A stretch of 16,407 bases of DNA from JBAVEL01 sp049587715 (GCA_049587715.1 JBAVEL010000146.1:1-16407); one strand, 5' to 3'. Counted from the stretch's first letter, positions 7,616 to 14,574 are shown. Numbers and translations: made by a program. Notes: a model not told the origin generated them from the letters alone.

Positions 7616-7678
7616 GGGGGGGATACCCCCCCCCGAGGTTCTCCCTCCAGGGACAGGGGAAACCCCGGGAGACCTCCC
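7616..7678 (+). other. Three consecutive GC-rich stem-loops in the leader of the 7680 gene
   Basis: Seven G at 7616-7622, loop ATA, then nine C at 7626-7634 make a perfect 7-bp stem. GGGG-AAA-CCCC lies at 7656-7666. GGGAG-AC-CTCCC at 7667-7678 includes the only Shine-Dalgarno-like sequence (GGGAG) before ATG 7680. None is followed by a T-run, so they are not simple terminators. They could limit ribosome access or stabilise the mRNA. Confidence 0.5.
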
Positions 7679-7679
7679 C

Positions 7680-9152
7680 ATGACATGGCCCCTCATAGTG
7701 CGCTGGTGTCTTTTCGCTTTGATCCTGTGCTCCGCAGGCGGCGCCCGCGCCCAGGCGCCCGATACCCTCTGGACCCGGACATTCGGGGGAACGAACATAG
7801 ATGTGGGACACGCCGTGGCGGAAACACGCAGCGGGGGGTTCGTCGTCGCCGGATACACCCGCTCGTTCGGAACGATGGGGGGGCGGAATGTGCTGCTCAT
7901 CGGCACCGATGCCTCGGGGCGGAATGAATGGATCAGGGCCTTCGGAGGGGACGCCGACGACGAGGGTTATGCGGTGGATCAGACCTCCGACGGCGGGTTG
8001 ATCGTGGCGGGATACACCAAGTCGTTCGGCGCAGGGTTGAAGGATGTGATTCTGATAAGGACGGACAGTGCGGGGAACGCCCTCTGGACCAGAACCTTCG
8101 GGGGGGCGCAGGATGACGAGGGCTACGGGGTTCAGCAGACCTCCGACGGAGGGTACATCGTGGGAGGAGTCACCTCGTCCTACGGGGCGGGGAGCCGGGA
8201 CCTGTGGCTCATCAAGACCGATACGATGGGCTACGAGGTGTGGAAGAAGACCGCGGGAGGTCTCGGATCCGACGGGGCCTGGGCCGTGGAGCAGACCCCC
8301 GACGGGGGGTATGCCGCCACGGGGTGGACCATGTCGGGCGCGGCGGGTCCGCTGGGGGACATGTGGCTCGTCAAGGCCGACACCGGGGGGAACCAGCGGT
8401 GGGCTGCACGGTTCGGGGGGAGCGATGCGGACCGCGGTCACGCCATGCGCCGGACGGCGGATGGGGGCTATATCGTGACGGGCTACACCTCTTCCTGGGG
8501 GGCGGGACTGGATGACCTGCTGCTCGTCAAGACGGACAGCGCGGGCGGCGGGGGGTGGACGAAGACCCTGGGGGGGACCGGAAGGGACTACGGCCGGGCG
8601 GTGGAAGAGGTGCCGGGAGGGGGCTACGTGATTGCAGGTTACACTCTTTCCTACGGAGCCGGGAGCGAGGATTTCTGGATCATAAGGACCGATCAGGCGG
8701 GGAACATGCTCTGGAGCAAGACCCTCGGGGGGACCGCCTCCGACATGGCCTACGGACTGGACCGGACCTTCGACGGCGGGTACGTGGCGGTGGGACACAC
8801 TCTCTCATCGGGGGCGGGGGTGCATGATGTCTGGCTTGTGCGGCTCGCCGCCGAGGCCACATCCGCAGGAGGAGAGCCCGCAATCCCGCAGCGCTTCGGG
8901 CTCCTCCGGAGCTACCCGAATCCCTTCAATGTATCCTGCCGGATCGCGTATGCGCTTCCCGAGGCGGGTGAGGTGGAGATGAAGGTCTTTGACCTTCTGG
9001 GACGGGAAGTCGCCGTCCCGTTGAAGGGACGGCAGGACGCGGGGAGTCATGCGGTGGACTTCGACGGCTCGGGGCTGGGGGGCGGTGTGTACCTGTACCG
9101 TCTGAGGTCGGGATCCCGCACAGCCGTCGGGCGGATGGTGCTCGTGAAGTAG
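7680..9152 (+). CDS. Secreted seven-repeat (probable beta-propeller) protein with C-terminal sorting-type domain
   Basis: The 490-residue product starts at ATG 7680 with a signal peptide (hydrophobic LFALILCSAGGA, cleavage near ARAQA). Residues 31-389 are seven tandem repeats of 52-53 residues with the consensus W(T/S)+T-GG...D.G-V-T.DGGY(I/V)V.GYT-S.GAG..D..L(I/V)+TD..GN. Seven equal repeats of this length suggest a closed seven-bladed propeller. The repeat resembles those in many FCB-group secreted proteins of unknown role; no catalytic site is evident. The tail has SYPNPFN, a YALP strand, VFDLLGREVAVPL, GVYLYRLRSG and ends RMVLVK. It probably has its own promoter at 7552-7578, since the preceding gene is unrelated. 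Confidence 0.88.
   Translation: MTWPLIVRWCLFALILCSAGGARAQAPDTLWTRTFGGTNIDVGHAVAETRSGGFVVAGYTRSFGTMGGRNVLLIGTDASGRNEWIRAFGGDADDEGYAVDQTSDGGLIVAGYTKSFGAGLKDVILIRTDSAGNALWTRTFGGAQDDEGYGVQQTSDGGYIVGGVTSSYGAGSRDLWLIKTDTMGYEVWKKTAGGLGSDGAWAVEQTPDGGYAATGWTMSGAAGPLGDMWLVKADTGGNQRWAARFGGSDADRGHAMRRTADGGYIVTGYTSSWGAGLDDLLLVKTDSAGGGGWTKTLGGTGRDYGRAVEEVPGGGYVIAGYTLSYGAGSEDFWIIRTDQAGNMLWSKTLGGTASDMAYGLDRTFDGGYVAVGHTLSSGAGVHDVWLVRLAAEATSAGGEPAIPQRFGLLRSYPNPFNVSCRIAYALPEAGEVEMKVFDLLGREVAVPLKGRQDAGSHAVDFDGSGLGGGVYLYRLRSGSRTAVGRMVLVK
7770..8846 (+). repeat. Seven tandem coding repeats of about 156 bp
   Basis: Protein repeats start at the Trp codons W31, W84, W136, W188, W241, W293 and W345, with lengths 53, 52, 52, 53, 52, 52 and about 45 (the last is cut by the linker). 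The DNA units share stretches encoding DGGY, GYT and GAG but are diverged, so the array looks old and selected rather than recently amplified. Confidence 0.85.
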
Positions 9153-9257
9153 AGGCGCCCCCGGGAACAGCGCGCCGGGCTGGGAACGGGACGATCTGAG
9201 GACTTGAGCGCGGAGCGCACAGCAGGAGAACCTCTTGCAGGAAATGGAGAGGCGCAC

Positions 9258-9407
9258 ATGAACGCACGGTGGCTGGGGTTTCTGGGCTTCCTGGGGTTCC
9301 TGGGTTTTCTGGGAAACTCGGAGGGGTTGGAAGGCCTCTATGGACTCTTCGGGCTGTTCGGATTTTTCTCACTCTTCGGATGGGGGGGAGGCCGGAAAGG
9401 CCGCTGA
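9258..9407 (+). CDS. GFLG-repeat hydrophobic microprotein (DUF3796-like)
   Basis: This 49-residue protein starts at ATG 9258, with GGAGAGG at 9246-9252 and 5-nt spacing; an in-frame upstream start at 9204 lacks a ribosome site and would add a hydrophilic leader. After MNARW come four LGF units, then a polar NSEGLEG turn, then GLYGLFGLFGFF and SLFGWGGGRKGR. The pattern is two hydrophobic Gly/Phe/Leu helices joined by a short loop, with a basic C-terminal tail. This is the layout of small membrane proteins with repeated LGFLGF, for which DUF3796 is the nearest family I recall. The ribosome site and conserved architecture favour a real gene. The function is unknown. It directly precedes the remains of a transporter gene. 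Confidence 0.65.
   Translation: MNARWLGFLGFLGFLGFLGNSEGLEGLYGLFGLFGFFSLFGWGGGRKGR
9273..9308 (+). repeat. Four tandem 9-bp CTGGGNTTY units inside the microprotein gene
   Basis: CTGGGGTTT, CTGGGCTTC, CTGGGGTTC and CTGGGTTTT follow each other directly and encode LGF four times, ending in a fifth CTGGGA. Differences fall only at codon third positions. This suggests selection for the peptide repeat, although the unit is also a potential slippage site. Confidence 0.8.
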
Positions 9408-9454
9408 AGAGGAAGGGGGCGGGGAGAGAGCTCCCCCCGAAGGGGCACTTTGAG

Positions 9455-9710
9455 GTGTGGCGCAGACGCCTGGGCTTGATCCTGACCCCCTGCGCCTCCC
9501 TGGCACTTTATCCGCCGACGCCGGGCCTGGAGCCGGAGGGGAGAACCCTCGGAGGCGATTCTCGCGGGTGTGGCGGTGCTGTGGGTGAGCGAGGTTCTTC
9601 CCCTCCCCGTCTCGGCCCTCCTCGGTGCGGTCCTGTGTGTGGTGCTCGGGGTGGCGGATGCGAAAACCGCGTTTGCGCATTTTGCAGATCCCGTGGTGGT
9701 GGAGGAGTGA
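9455..9710 (+). pseudogene. Decayed N-terminus of a DASS/SLC13-type sodium-coupled anion symporter
   Basis: In frame 2, from GTG 9455, the sequence reads VWRRRLGLILTPCASLALY, then PPTPGLEPEGRTLG. After a one-frame shift near 9545 it continues in frame 3 as ILAGVAVLWVSEVLPLPVSA, LLGAVLCVVLGV, then ADAKTAFAHFADPVV, and ends with VEE and TGA 9708-9710. This matches the N-terminal third of divalent-anion:Na+ symporters (membrane helix, W.(T/S)E.LPL..(T/S)ALLGA, FADPV). It lacks everything after FADPV, where FLFLGGF would follow. Both a frameshift and a 3' deletion are present, so it should be non-functional. The remaining stretch 9711-10044 holds no intact gene; a weak further trace may exist near 9740-9830, but I cannot confirm it. 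Confidence 0.65.
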
Positions 9711-10044
9711 GTGCCGGCAGAGAGGTTCGGCGCGGAATGGGAGCGCTCCAGGGTCTGCACACGACGCCGGCTCTGAGCGCTCTGTGCCCGGCAAGGGATG
9801 CGACGGGGGTCTCGCGGCCCGGGGGCCAGGGAGAGAAGGGGAACCCCGCCGCAGGCCGCCCGTGTTTGGGATGGACAGCCGCTGTGCAGGGTTTTGCGGA
9901 GGTGTTTCGCCCTTGGGCGTTCGCTTGGAGCCCTGGGCCTTTCCCCGACCGCCCGGGGGAAGAAGGGCGACCGGTGTGGCAACGATGGCGGAAGCGCTCT
10001 GCGGCGTATGAAGGGAATACTATTCTGAAAAGGAGTCCGGACCC

Positions 10045-11163
10045 ATGAAATGGGCTTGGTCGCTCGGCCGGTTCGCCGGCATCCAGGTGTACATCCATGC
10101 AACGTTCCTCCTGATCATCGCCTTCGTGGGCTGGAGCTACTGGGCGCGGGGTCTGGGGGCCGCGGGCGCGGCGGAGGGCATCCTGTTCGTGCTGGCGATT
10201 TTCTTCTGCGTTGTTCTGCACGAGTACGGTCATGCCCTTACGGCGCGGCGCTACGGCATCAGGACACGGGACATCACCCTGTATCCCATCGGGGGCGTGG
10301 CCCGGCTGGAGCGGATGCCCGACAAGCCGGTGCAGGAGCTCCGGGTGGCCCTGGCGGGTCCCGCCGTGAACGTGGTGATTGCGGCCGTTCTGGTCGGCTG
10401 GCTGATGCTGGCCGGCATGCTGAAGCCGGTGGCGGAGGTGACCGTGACCGAGGGGCCCTTCCTGGAGCGCCTGCTCCTGGCGAACCTGTTTCTGGCGGGT
10501 TTCAACCTGATCCCCGCCTTTCCCATGGACGGCGGAAGAGTGCTGAGGGCTCTCCTCGCCATGCGGCTGGAGTACACGCGGGCAACCCAGATCGCCGCCA
10601 CCGTGGGGCAGGGGGCGGCTCTGTTGTTCGGACTGGCCGGGCTCATGGGCAATCCGATGCTGCTCTTCATAGCGTTCTTTGTCTGGATCGGGGCGGCCCA
10701 GGAGTCCAGCATGGTGCAGATGAAGTCGTCTCTCTCGGGCATTCCCGTGCGCCGGGTGATGCTGACGGATTTCAAGACGGTGGCTCCGGGGGATCCCCTG
10801 AGCAGGGTGGTGGACCTGATGCTGCAGGGCTCCCAGCAGGACTTCCCGGTTCTGAGGGAGGGAGAGGTGGTGGGGGTGCTCACACGGGCGGAGCTCCTGA
10901 AGGCCCTCGGGCAAAGGTCTCCCGCATCCCGCGTGGAGGAGGTGATGGAGCGGCGCTTCACCACGGTGGAGGAGGGGGAGATGCTGGAGAGCGCCTTCGC
11001 CCGCCTGCAGGAGTGCGGCTGCCATACCATGCCCGTGATGAGGGGGAGCACGCTGGCAGGGCTGGTGACCTCGGAGAACATAGGAGAGTTCTTGATGATC
11101 CAGGCGGCCCTGAAGGGCGTGGGGCGGCCCGAGGCCGCGGCCACCGGCTGGGCGTGCGGGTGA
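10045..11163 (+). CDS. Site-2 protease family intramembrane metalloprotease (M50B) with two CBS domains
   Basis: This 372-residue protein starts at ATG 10045, with AAAAGGAG at 10028-10035 and 9-nt spacing. Residues 1-225 form the membrane part. The Zn motif HEYGH is at 59-63, and NLIPAFPMDGGR at 154-165 supplies the third ligand (D162). Residues about 234-288 and 298-352 are two CBS domains (VRRVML..F.TV ... VEEVMERRFTTV), which usually bind adenosyl ligands and may gate activity. Family members cut transmembrane segments of anti-sigma factors, signal-peptide remnants or other regulators within the inner membrane. No partner substrate gene is recognisable beside it, although the ECF-like sigma gene lies about 3.7 kb downstream. 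All catalytic residues are present, so it should be active. Confidence 0.95.
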   Translation: MKWAWSLGRFAGIQVYIHATFLLIIAFVGWSYWARGLGAAGAAEGILFVLAIFFCVVLHEYGHALTARRYGIRTRDITLYPIGGVARLERMPDKPVQELRVALAGPAVNVVIAAVLVGWLMLAGMLKPVAEVTVTEGPFLERLLLANLFLAGFNLIPAFPMDGGRVLRALLAMRLEYTRATQIAATVGQGAALLFGLAGLMGNPMLLFIAFFVWIGAAQESSMVQMKSSLSGIPVRRVMLTDFKTVAPGDPLSRVVDLMLQGSQQDFPVLREGEVVGVLTRAELLKALGQRSPASRVEEVMERRFTTVEEGEMLESAFARLQECGCHTMPVMRGSTLAGLVTSENIGEFLMIQAALKGVGRPEAAATGWACG

Positions 11164-11218
11164 AGTGCGTTGGACGAACCCTCCCCTCGTGAGGCGGCTG
11201 GAGAAGTCCCTCATCAGA

Positions 11219-11239
11219 ATGGATGCTGAACAAGCATGA
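11219..11239 (+). CDS. Possible 6-codon leader ORF overlapping the TerC start
   Basis: ATG 11219 opens an ORF encoding MDAEQA, whose TGA (11237-11239) overlaps the ATG of the TerC gene (11236-11238). GGAGAAG at 11200-11206 lies about 12 nt upstream. The TerC start itself has no close Shine-Dalgarno sequence, so re-initiation after this mini-ORF is plausible. It could also be chance. Confidence 0.25.
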   Translation: MDAEQA

Positions 11240-12261
11240 CCGACCTCCTTCTTTTTCCCTTCTCGGACTACTGGTGGCTCTACGGCGCCTTCACCGGCTT
11301 TGTGCTGGTGCTGCTGGCGCTGGACCTCGGGGTGTTTCACAGGGAGGCCCACGAGGTCTCCTTCCGGGAGGCCTCCATCTGGAGCGCCGTCTGGGTGATT
11401 CTGACCCTGGCCTTCAACTACGGGCTCTATCTGTATGCCCGGGAGGCCCTGGCTTCGGACCCGCGCCTGGCGGCCGTTCCGGGATTCGACGCGGCTGCAG
11501 CGGCGAAACGGGTGGGGCTGGAGTTCCTGACCGGATACATCGTGGAAAAGTCCCTGGCGGTGGACAACATCTTTGTTTTCGTGGTGGTCTTCTCCTTCTT
11601 TGCGATTCCCGCCAGATACCAGCACCGGGTGCTCTTCTACGGCATCATCGGGGCGCTCATCTTCCGGGCCGCTTTCATCGCCATGGGTTCGGTGCTCATG
11701 CAGTACAAGGGGGTGGTGCTCCTGTTCGGGGCGTTCCTGATACTCACGGGCATCAAGATGATGTTCGCGCCCGAGAAGGGGATCCACCCCGAACGGAACC
11801 CCGTCATCCGGCTCTTCAAGAGGTTCGTTCCCGTGACCCCCGCCCTGCACGGCCAGAAGTTCTTCGTGCGGCTGGAGGGGCGGCTGTTTGCCACACCCCT
11901 GCTTGTGGCGCTGCTGTTTCTGGAAATGAGCGACATCATCTTCGCCGTGGACTCCGTTCCCGCCATCTTCGCCCTGACGCGGGAGCCCCTCATCGTGTTC
12001 ACCTCCAACGTGTTTGCCATTCTGGGCCTCCGGGCCATGTACTTCCTGCTGGCGGGGGCGATGGGGAAGTTCCATCTGCTCAAGATGGGCCTGGCGGTGG
12101 TGCTTGTGTTTGTGGGCCTGAAGATGGTCTGGCTGAACGACGTCTTCGACGGAAAGTTCCCGATTGTCTGGTCCCTCGGGATCATCCTGGCCGTCATCGC
12201 CGCTTCGGTGGTTCTCTCCCTCCTCTTTCCCCGGAAGCAGGGGGGGCATCCGCCACACTGA
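11236..12261 (+). CDS. TerC/Alx family integral membrane protein
   Basis: This 341-residue protein is close to the E. coli TerC and Alx lengths. It has about nine hydrophobic segments. The two hallmark acidic motifs are present: EKSLAVDNIFVF (104-115) and FLEMSDIIFAVDSVPA (229-243), with D30 in the first helix. These acidic residues are thought to carry metal ions, and Alx-type members are linked to Mn2+ export and alkaline-pH response. A ribosome site is weak: GGAGAAG lies about 29 nt upstream, and a six-codon ORF overlaps the start. No yybP-ykoY manganese riboswitch is recognisable in the 72-nt spacer. It sits between a site-2 protease and a Na+/H+ antiporter, which suggests ion homeostasis. 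Confidence 0.93.
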   Translation: MTDLLLFPFSDYWWLYGAFTGFVLVLLALDLGVFHREAHEVSFREASIWSAVWVILTLAFNYGLYLYAREALASDPRLAAVPGFDAAAAAKRVGLEFLTGYIVEKSLAVDNIFVFVVVFSFFAIPARYQHRVLFYGIIGALIFRAAFIAMGSVLMQYKGVVLLFGAFLILTGIKMMFAPEKGIHPERNPVIRLFKRFVPVTPALHGQKFFVRLEGRLFATPLLVALLFLEMSDIIFAVDSVPAIFALTREPLIVFTSNVFAILGLRAMYFLLAGAMGKFHLLKMGLAVVLVFVGLKMVWLNDVFDGKFPIVWSLGIILAVIAASVVLSLLFPRKQGGHPPH

Positions 12262-12263
12262 CC

Positions 12264-12281
12264 GGGCGCCGGGAGGCGCCC
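12264..12281 (+). other. Perfect hairpin between the TerC and antiporter genes
   Basis: GGGCGCC (12264-12270), loop GGGA, GGCGCCC (12275-12281) form a 7-bp all-GC stem 2 nt after the TerC stop. There is no T-run behind it, and GAGGAG, the antiporter ribosome site, follows at 12283-12288. It may be an mRNA-processing or translation-control element rather than a terminator. Confidence 0.5.
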
Positions 12282-12294
12282 CGAGGAGCCGTGC

Positions 12295-13590
12295 ATGAAG
12301 AAGATAGGTCTTTTCTCCGTACTCCTTGCCGCGGGGCTGGGGGGCTCTCAGGTTCTTCCGGACCTGCTGGGCCCCTGGCTGCCGGCGGCATCCGAGGTCA
12401 TCGGGTTCCTGACGATGGCCTGCCTCTCGTTCATCATGATCCACGTGGGGTACGAGTTCGAGCTGGACAAGCGGAAACTGGGGGCCTACGGCTGGGACTA
12501 CGTGGTGGCCATGACCACCGCCGGGTTCCCCTGGCTGTTCGCCGCTCTCTATTTTGTGTTCGTGATGATGCCTCCGGAACTCCGCTCCTCGGGGGCTGCA
12601 TGGACGGAGGTGCTCCTGGCGGGCCGGTTCGCGGCCCCCACGGCCACGGGCGTGCTCTTTGCCATGCTCGCTGCCGCGGGCCTCAGTGCCACCTGGATGT
12701 TCCGGAAGACGCGGGTGCTGGTGATCTTTGACGACCTGGACACCGTGCTCCTGATGATTCCCCTGAAGATCCTTATGGTGGGCCTGGCCTGGCAGCTCGG
12801 CGTGGTGGTGGCGGTGATGGTGGTGCTTCTGTGGGTGGCCTGGAGATGGCTGCACGCGGTGGACATCCCGGTCTCGTGGCCATGGGTGGCCGGGTATGCC
12901 ATCCTGATTGCCGGCGTGAGCGAGGCCTTGTACTGGGGCACGAAAACAGTGGAAGCGGATGTGCCCATCCACCTGGAGGTGCTTCTTCCCGCGTTTGTTC
13001 TGGGATGCATCATGCGGCGCCCGCCGCAGACGGACCCGCACGCCGACGACCCGCGGGAGGGGCACCAGGAAGGGCCCGAGTCGCCGGCGGAGCAGCGGGT
13101 CTCGACCGCGATCTCCGCCGCCTTCATGCTGCTGGTGGGCCTCAGCATGCCGCTGCTTACGGGAGAGAGCCCCGCCCGCCCGGAATCCGCTCCCCCTCAG
13201 ACCGTCACGGCGGGGATGGAGCCTCTGGGGGCGGGGGCCGTTCTGCTGCACACCCTGGCGATCACCCTTCTCATCAACATCGGAAAGATGTTCCCGGCCC
13301 TGTGCTATCGCCGCGAGGCGCACTGGAAAGAGCGCCTCGCCGTGGCAATCGGGATGTGCCCCCGGGGGGAGGTGGGGGCGGGCATCATCCTTTTGAGTCT
13401 GGAGTACGGCATCGGGGGGCCTATCGTGAGCGTGGCGGTTCTGAGCCTGGCTCTGAATCTCCTTCTGACCCCCGCGTTCGTCCTGGCGGTGAGTTCGCTG
13501 GTACGCGCCTCCGCCCGGAGTGCGGGGGGGAACACGGGGCCGCGCGGGGATGTCTCGGCGGGAGTCCGCGGGAGGGGGACTGATTCGTGA
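12295..13590 (+). CDS. Cation:proton antiporter (CPA superfamily, NhaP/Kef-like)
   Basis: This 431-residue protein starts at ATG 12295, with GAGGAG at 12283-12288 and 6-nt spacing. It has about twelve hydrophobic segments. Conserved elements are GRFAAPTATGVLFAMLAAAG (110-129) and VIFDDLDTVLLMIPLKIL (143-160), where the paired Asp (D146, D147) fit the ion-binding site of CPA-type exchangers, plus GMCPRGEVGAGIILLSLEYG near the C-terminus, a typical RGEVG helix start. A His/Asp/Glu/Pro-rich cytosolic loop (about 241-270) and a disordered tail (about 408-431) are likely regulatory or non-conserved. It should exchange Na+ or K+ for H+ across the inner membrane. The gap to TerC is 33 nt, so co-transcription is likely. 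Confidence 0.9.
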   Translation: MKKIGLFSVLLAAGLGGSQVLPDLLGPWLPAASEVIGFLTMACLSFIMIHVGYEFELDKRKLGAYGWDYVVAMTTAGFPWLFAALYFVFVMMPPELRSSGAAWTEVLLAGRFAAPTATGVLFAMLAAAGLSATWMFRKTRVLVIFDDLDTVLLMIPLKILMVGLAWQLGVVVAVMVVLLWVAWRWLHAVDIPVSWPWVAGYAILIAGVSEALYWGTKTVEADVPIHLEVLLPAFVLGCIMRRPPQTDPHADDPREGHQEGPESPAEQRVSTAISAAFMLLVGLSMPLLTGESPARPESAPPQTVTAGMEPLGAGAVLLHTLAITLLINIGKMFPALCYRREAHWKERLAVAIGMCPRGEVGAGIILLSLEYGIGGPIVSVAVLSLALNLLLTPAFVLAVSSLVRASARSAGGNTGPRGDVSAGVRGRGTDS

Positions 13591-13695
13591 CGGGCTTCTC
13601 TCCCCGCACGCGGGACATCACCCTCTATCTCCACCCTCCGGCGGCTCATCGCACGCTCCGTGAAGCGGACCCGTGCCATGGAGAGGTCCTGACGG

Positions 13696-13730
13696 GGGGG
13701 CTTGAGGATGCCCCCGCGATTTCGTATTGT
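13696..13730 (+). promoter_or_regulatory. Candidate promoter with an overlapping dyad, for the M48 protease gene
   Basis: TTGAGG (13702-13707) and TATTGT (13725-13730) are separated by exactly 17 nt, each matching 4 of 6 consensus bases. The inverted repeat GGGGGC (13696-13701) / GCCCCC (13710-13715) flanks the -35 element, with TTGAGGAT in its loop. It could be a repressor operator, or the hairpin of a terminator for the antiporter gene. The predicted transcript start near 13737 leaves a 20-nt leader with AAGGAGG at 13744-13750. Confidence 0.5.
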
Positions 13731-13756
13731 TCTGCCGAACGGCAAGGAGGATGCAC

Positions 13757-14557
13757 ATGATCAGCCGATGGTCTCTCGCAGTACTGACGGGCCTGCTGTT
13801 TGTCGCCTCGTGCAGCACGGTCCCCATCACGGGGCGGAAGCAGTTGAGCCTCATCCCCGCCTCCACCATGCTCTCGATGAGCTACCGGGAGTACGGGCAG
13901 TTTCTGCAGCAGAATCCCCTCAGCACCAATCAGGAGCAGAACACCCTCATCCGGACCGTGGGAGGGAGGATCCAGCGCGCCGTGGAGCAATACTTCGAGC
14001 AGAAGGGGATGCGGGACCAGCTCAAGGACTACCGGTGGGAGTTCAACCTGGTGGAGAGCAACCAGGTGAACGCCTGGTGCATGCCCGGCGGGAAGGTGGT
14101 CTTCTATACGGGCATCCTCCCCGTCACACAGAACGAAGCCGGGGTGGCGGTGGTGATGGGGCATGAAGTCGCGCATGCCATCGCCGAACACGGGAACGAG
14201 CGGATGAGCCAGGGTCTCCTGGCACAACTGGGTGGGATGGCCCTCTCCACGGCTCTGGAGAAGGAGCCGCAGAAGACCCGGGAGCTCTGGCTGACGGTGT
14301 ACGGGGCGGGAGCCCAGGTGGGGGCGCTCCTTCCCTTCAGCCGCCTGCAGGAATCGGAGGCCGACAACCTGGGGCTCATTTTCATGACCATGGCCGGGTA
14401 CGACCCGAATGAGTCGGTGGCTTTCTGGGGAAGGATGGCGGCGCAGAAGGGCGGACAGGCCCCGCCCGAGTTCCTGAGCACGCATCCCTCCGACCAGACA
14501 CGCATTGAGAACCTGAGGAAGTTCATCCCTGAGGCCCTGAAATACCGGAAACCCTGA
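13757..14557 (+). CDS. M48 family metalloprotease, lipoprotein (LoiP/YcaL-like)
   Basis: ATG 13757 is chosen because AAGGAGG at 13744-13750 gives 6-nt spacing; ATG 13751 touches the ribosome site. The protein has 266 residues. The N-terminus has a lipoprotein signal (hydrophobic LAVLTGLLFVASC; C19 lipidated), followed by STVPITGRKQLSLI, which is typical of this group. The catalytic motif HEVAH is at 136-140, with the third Zn ligand in ESEAD (E201); STHPSDQTRI (241-250) is the conserved C-terminal block. These enzymes are membrane-anchored periplasmic proteases involved in envelope-protein quality control. All residues needed for activity are present. It has its own likely promoter and is followed by a structured 289-nt gap. 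Confidence 0.95.
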   Translation: MISRWSLAVLTGLLFVASCSTVPITGRKQLSLIPASTMLSMSYREYGQFLQQNPLSTNQEQNTLIRTVGGRIQRAVEQYFEQKGMRDQLKDYRWEFNLVESNQVNAWCMPGGKVVFYTGILPVTQNEAGVAVVMGHEVAHAIAEHGNERMSQGLLAQLGGMALSTALEKEPQKTRELWLTVYGAGAQVGALLPFSRLQESEADNLGLIFMTMAGYDPNESVAFWGRMAAQKGGQAPPEFLSTHPSDQTRIENLRKFIPEALKYRKP

Positions 14558-14574
14558 GATAGGGGCCGCCCCCA

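Noticed and set aside
7586..7679. Cyclic-di-GMP or other known riboswitch in the leader of the 7680 gene
   Set aside because: GGGGAAACC-like words occur, but the conserved core and helices of known classes could not be found.
8540..8585. Possible G-quadruplex in the G-rich stretch of the seven-repeat gene
   Set aside because: Four separate runs of three G with loops of seven or fewer bases are not present.
7362..8798. Open frame of 478 codons on the - strand
   Set aside because: It is antisense to the seven-repeat gene; its periodic motifs simply mirror those repeats.
10018..10026. TACTAT/TATTCT as a -10 element for the site-2 protease gene
   Set aside because: No acceptable -35 hexamer lies 16-18 nt upstream.
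9269..10048. Open frame of 259 codons on the + strand covering the transporter remnant
   Set aside because: Only residues around 9455-9545 look like a protein family; the rest is off-frame, so it is not a real gene as a whole.
11164..11235. Possible manganese (yybP-ykoY) riboswitch before TerC
   Set aside because: The spacer is 72 nt, too short for the usual aptamer, and the conserved loop sequences are not visible.
9508..13323. Open frame of 1271 codons on the - strand
   Set aside because: It is antisense to the site-2 protease, TerC and antiporter genes, has a His/Arg/Gln/Gly-rich composition with no fold, and results from the scarcity of stops in GC-rich DNA.
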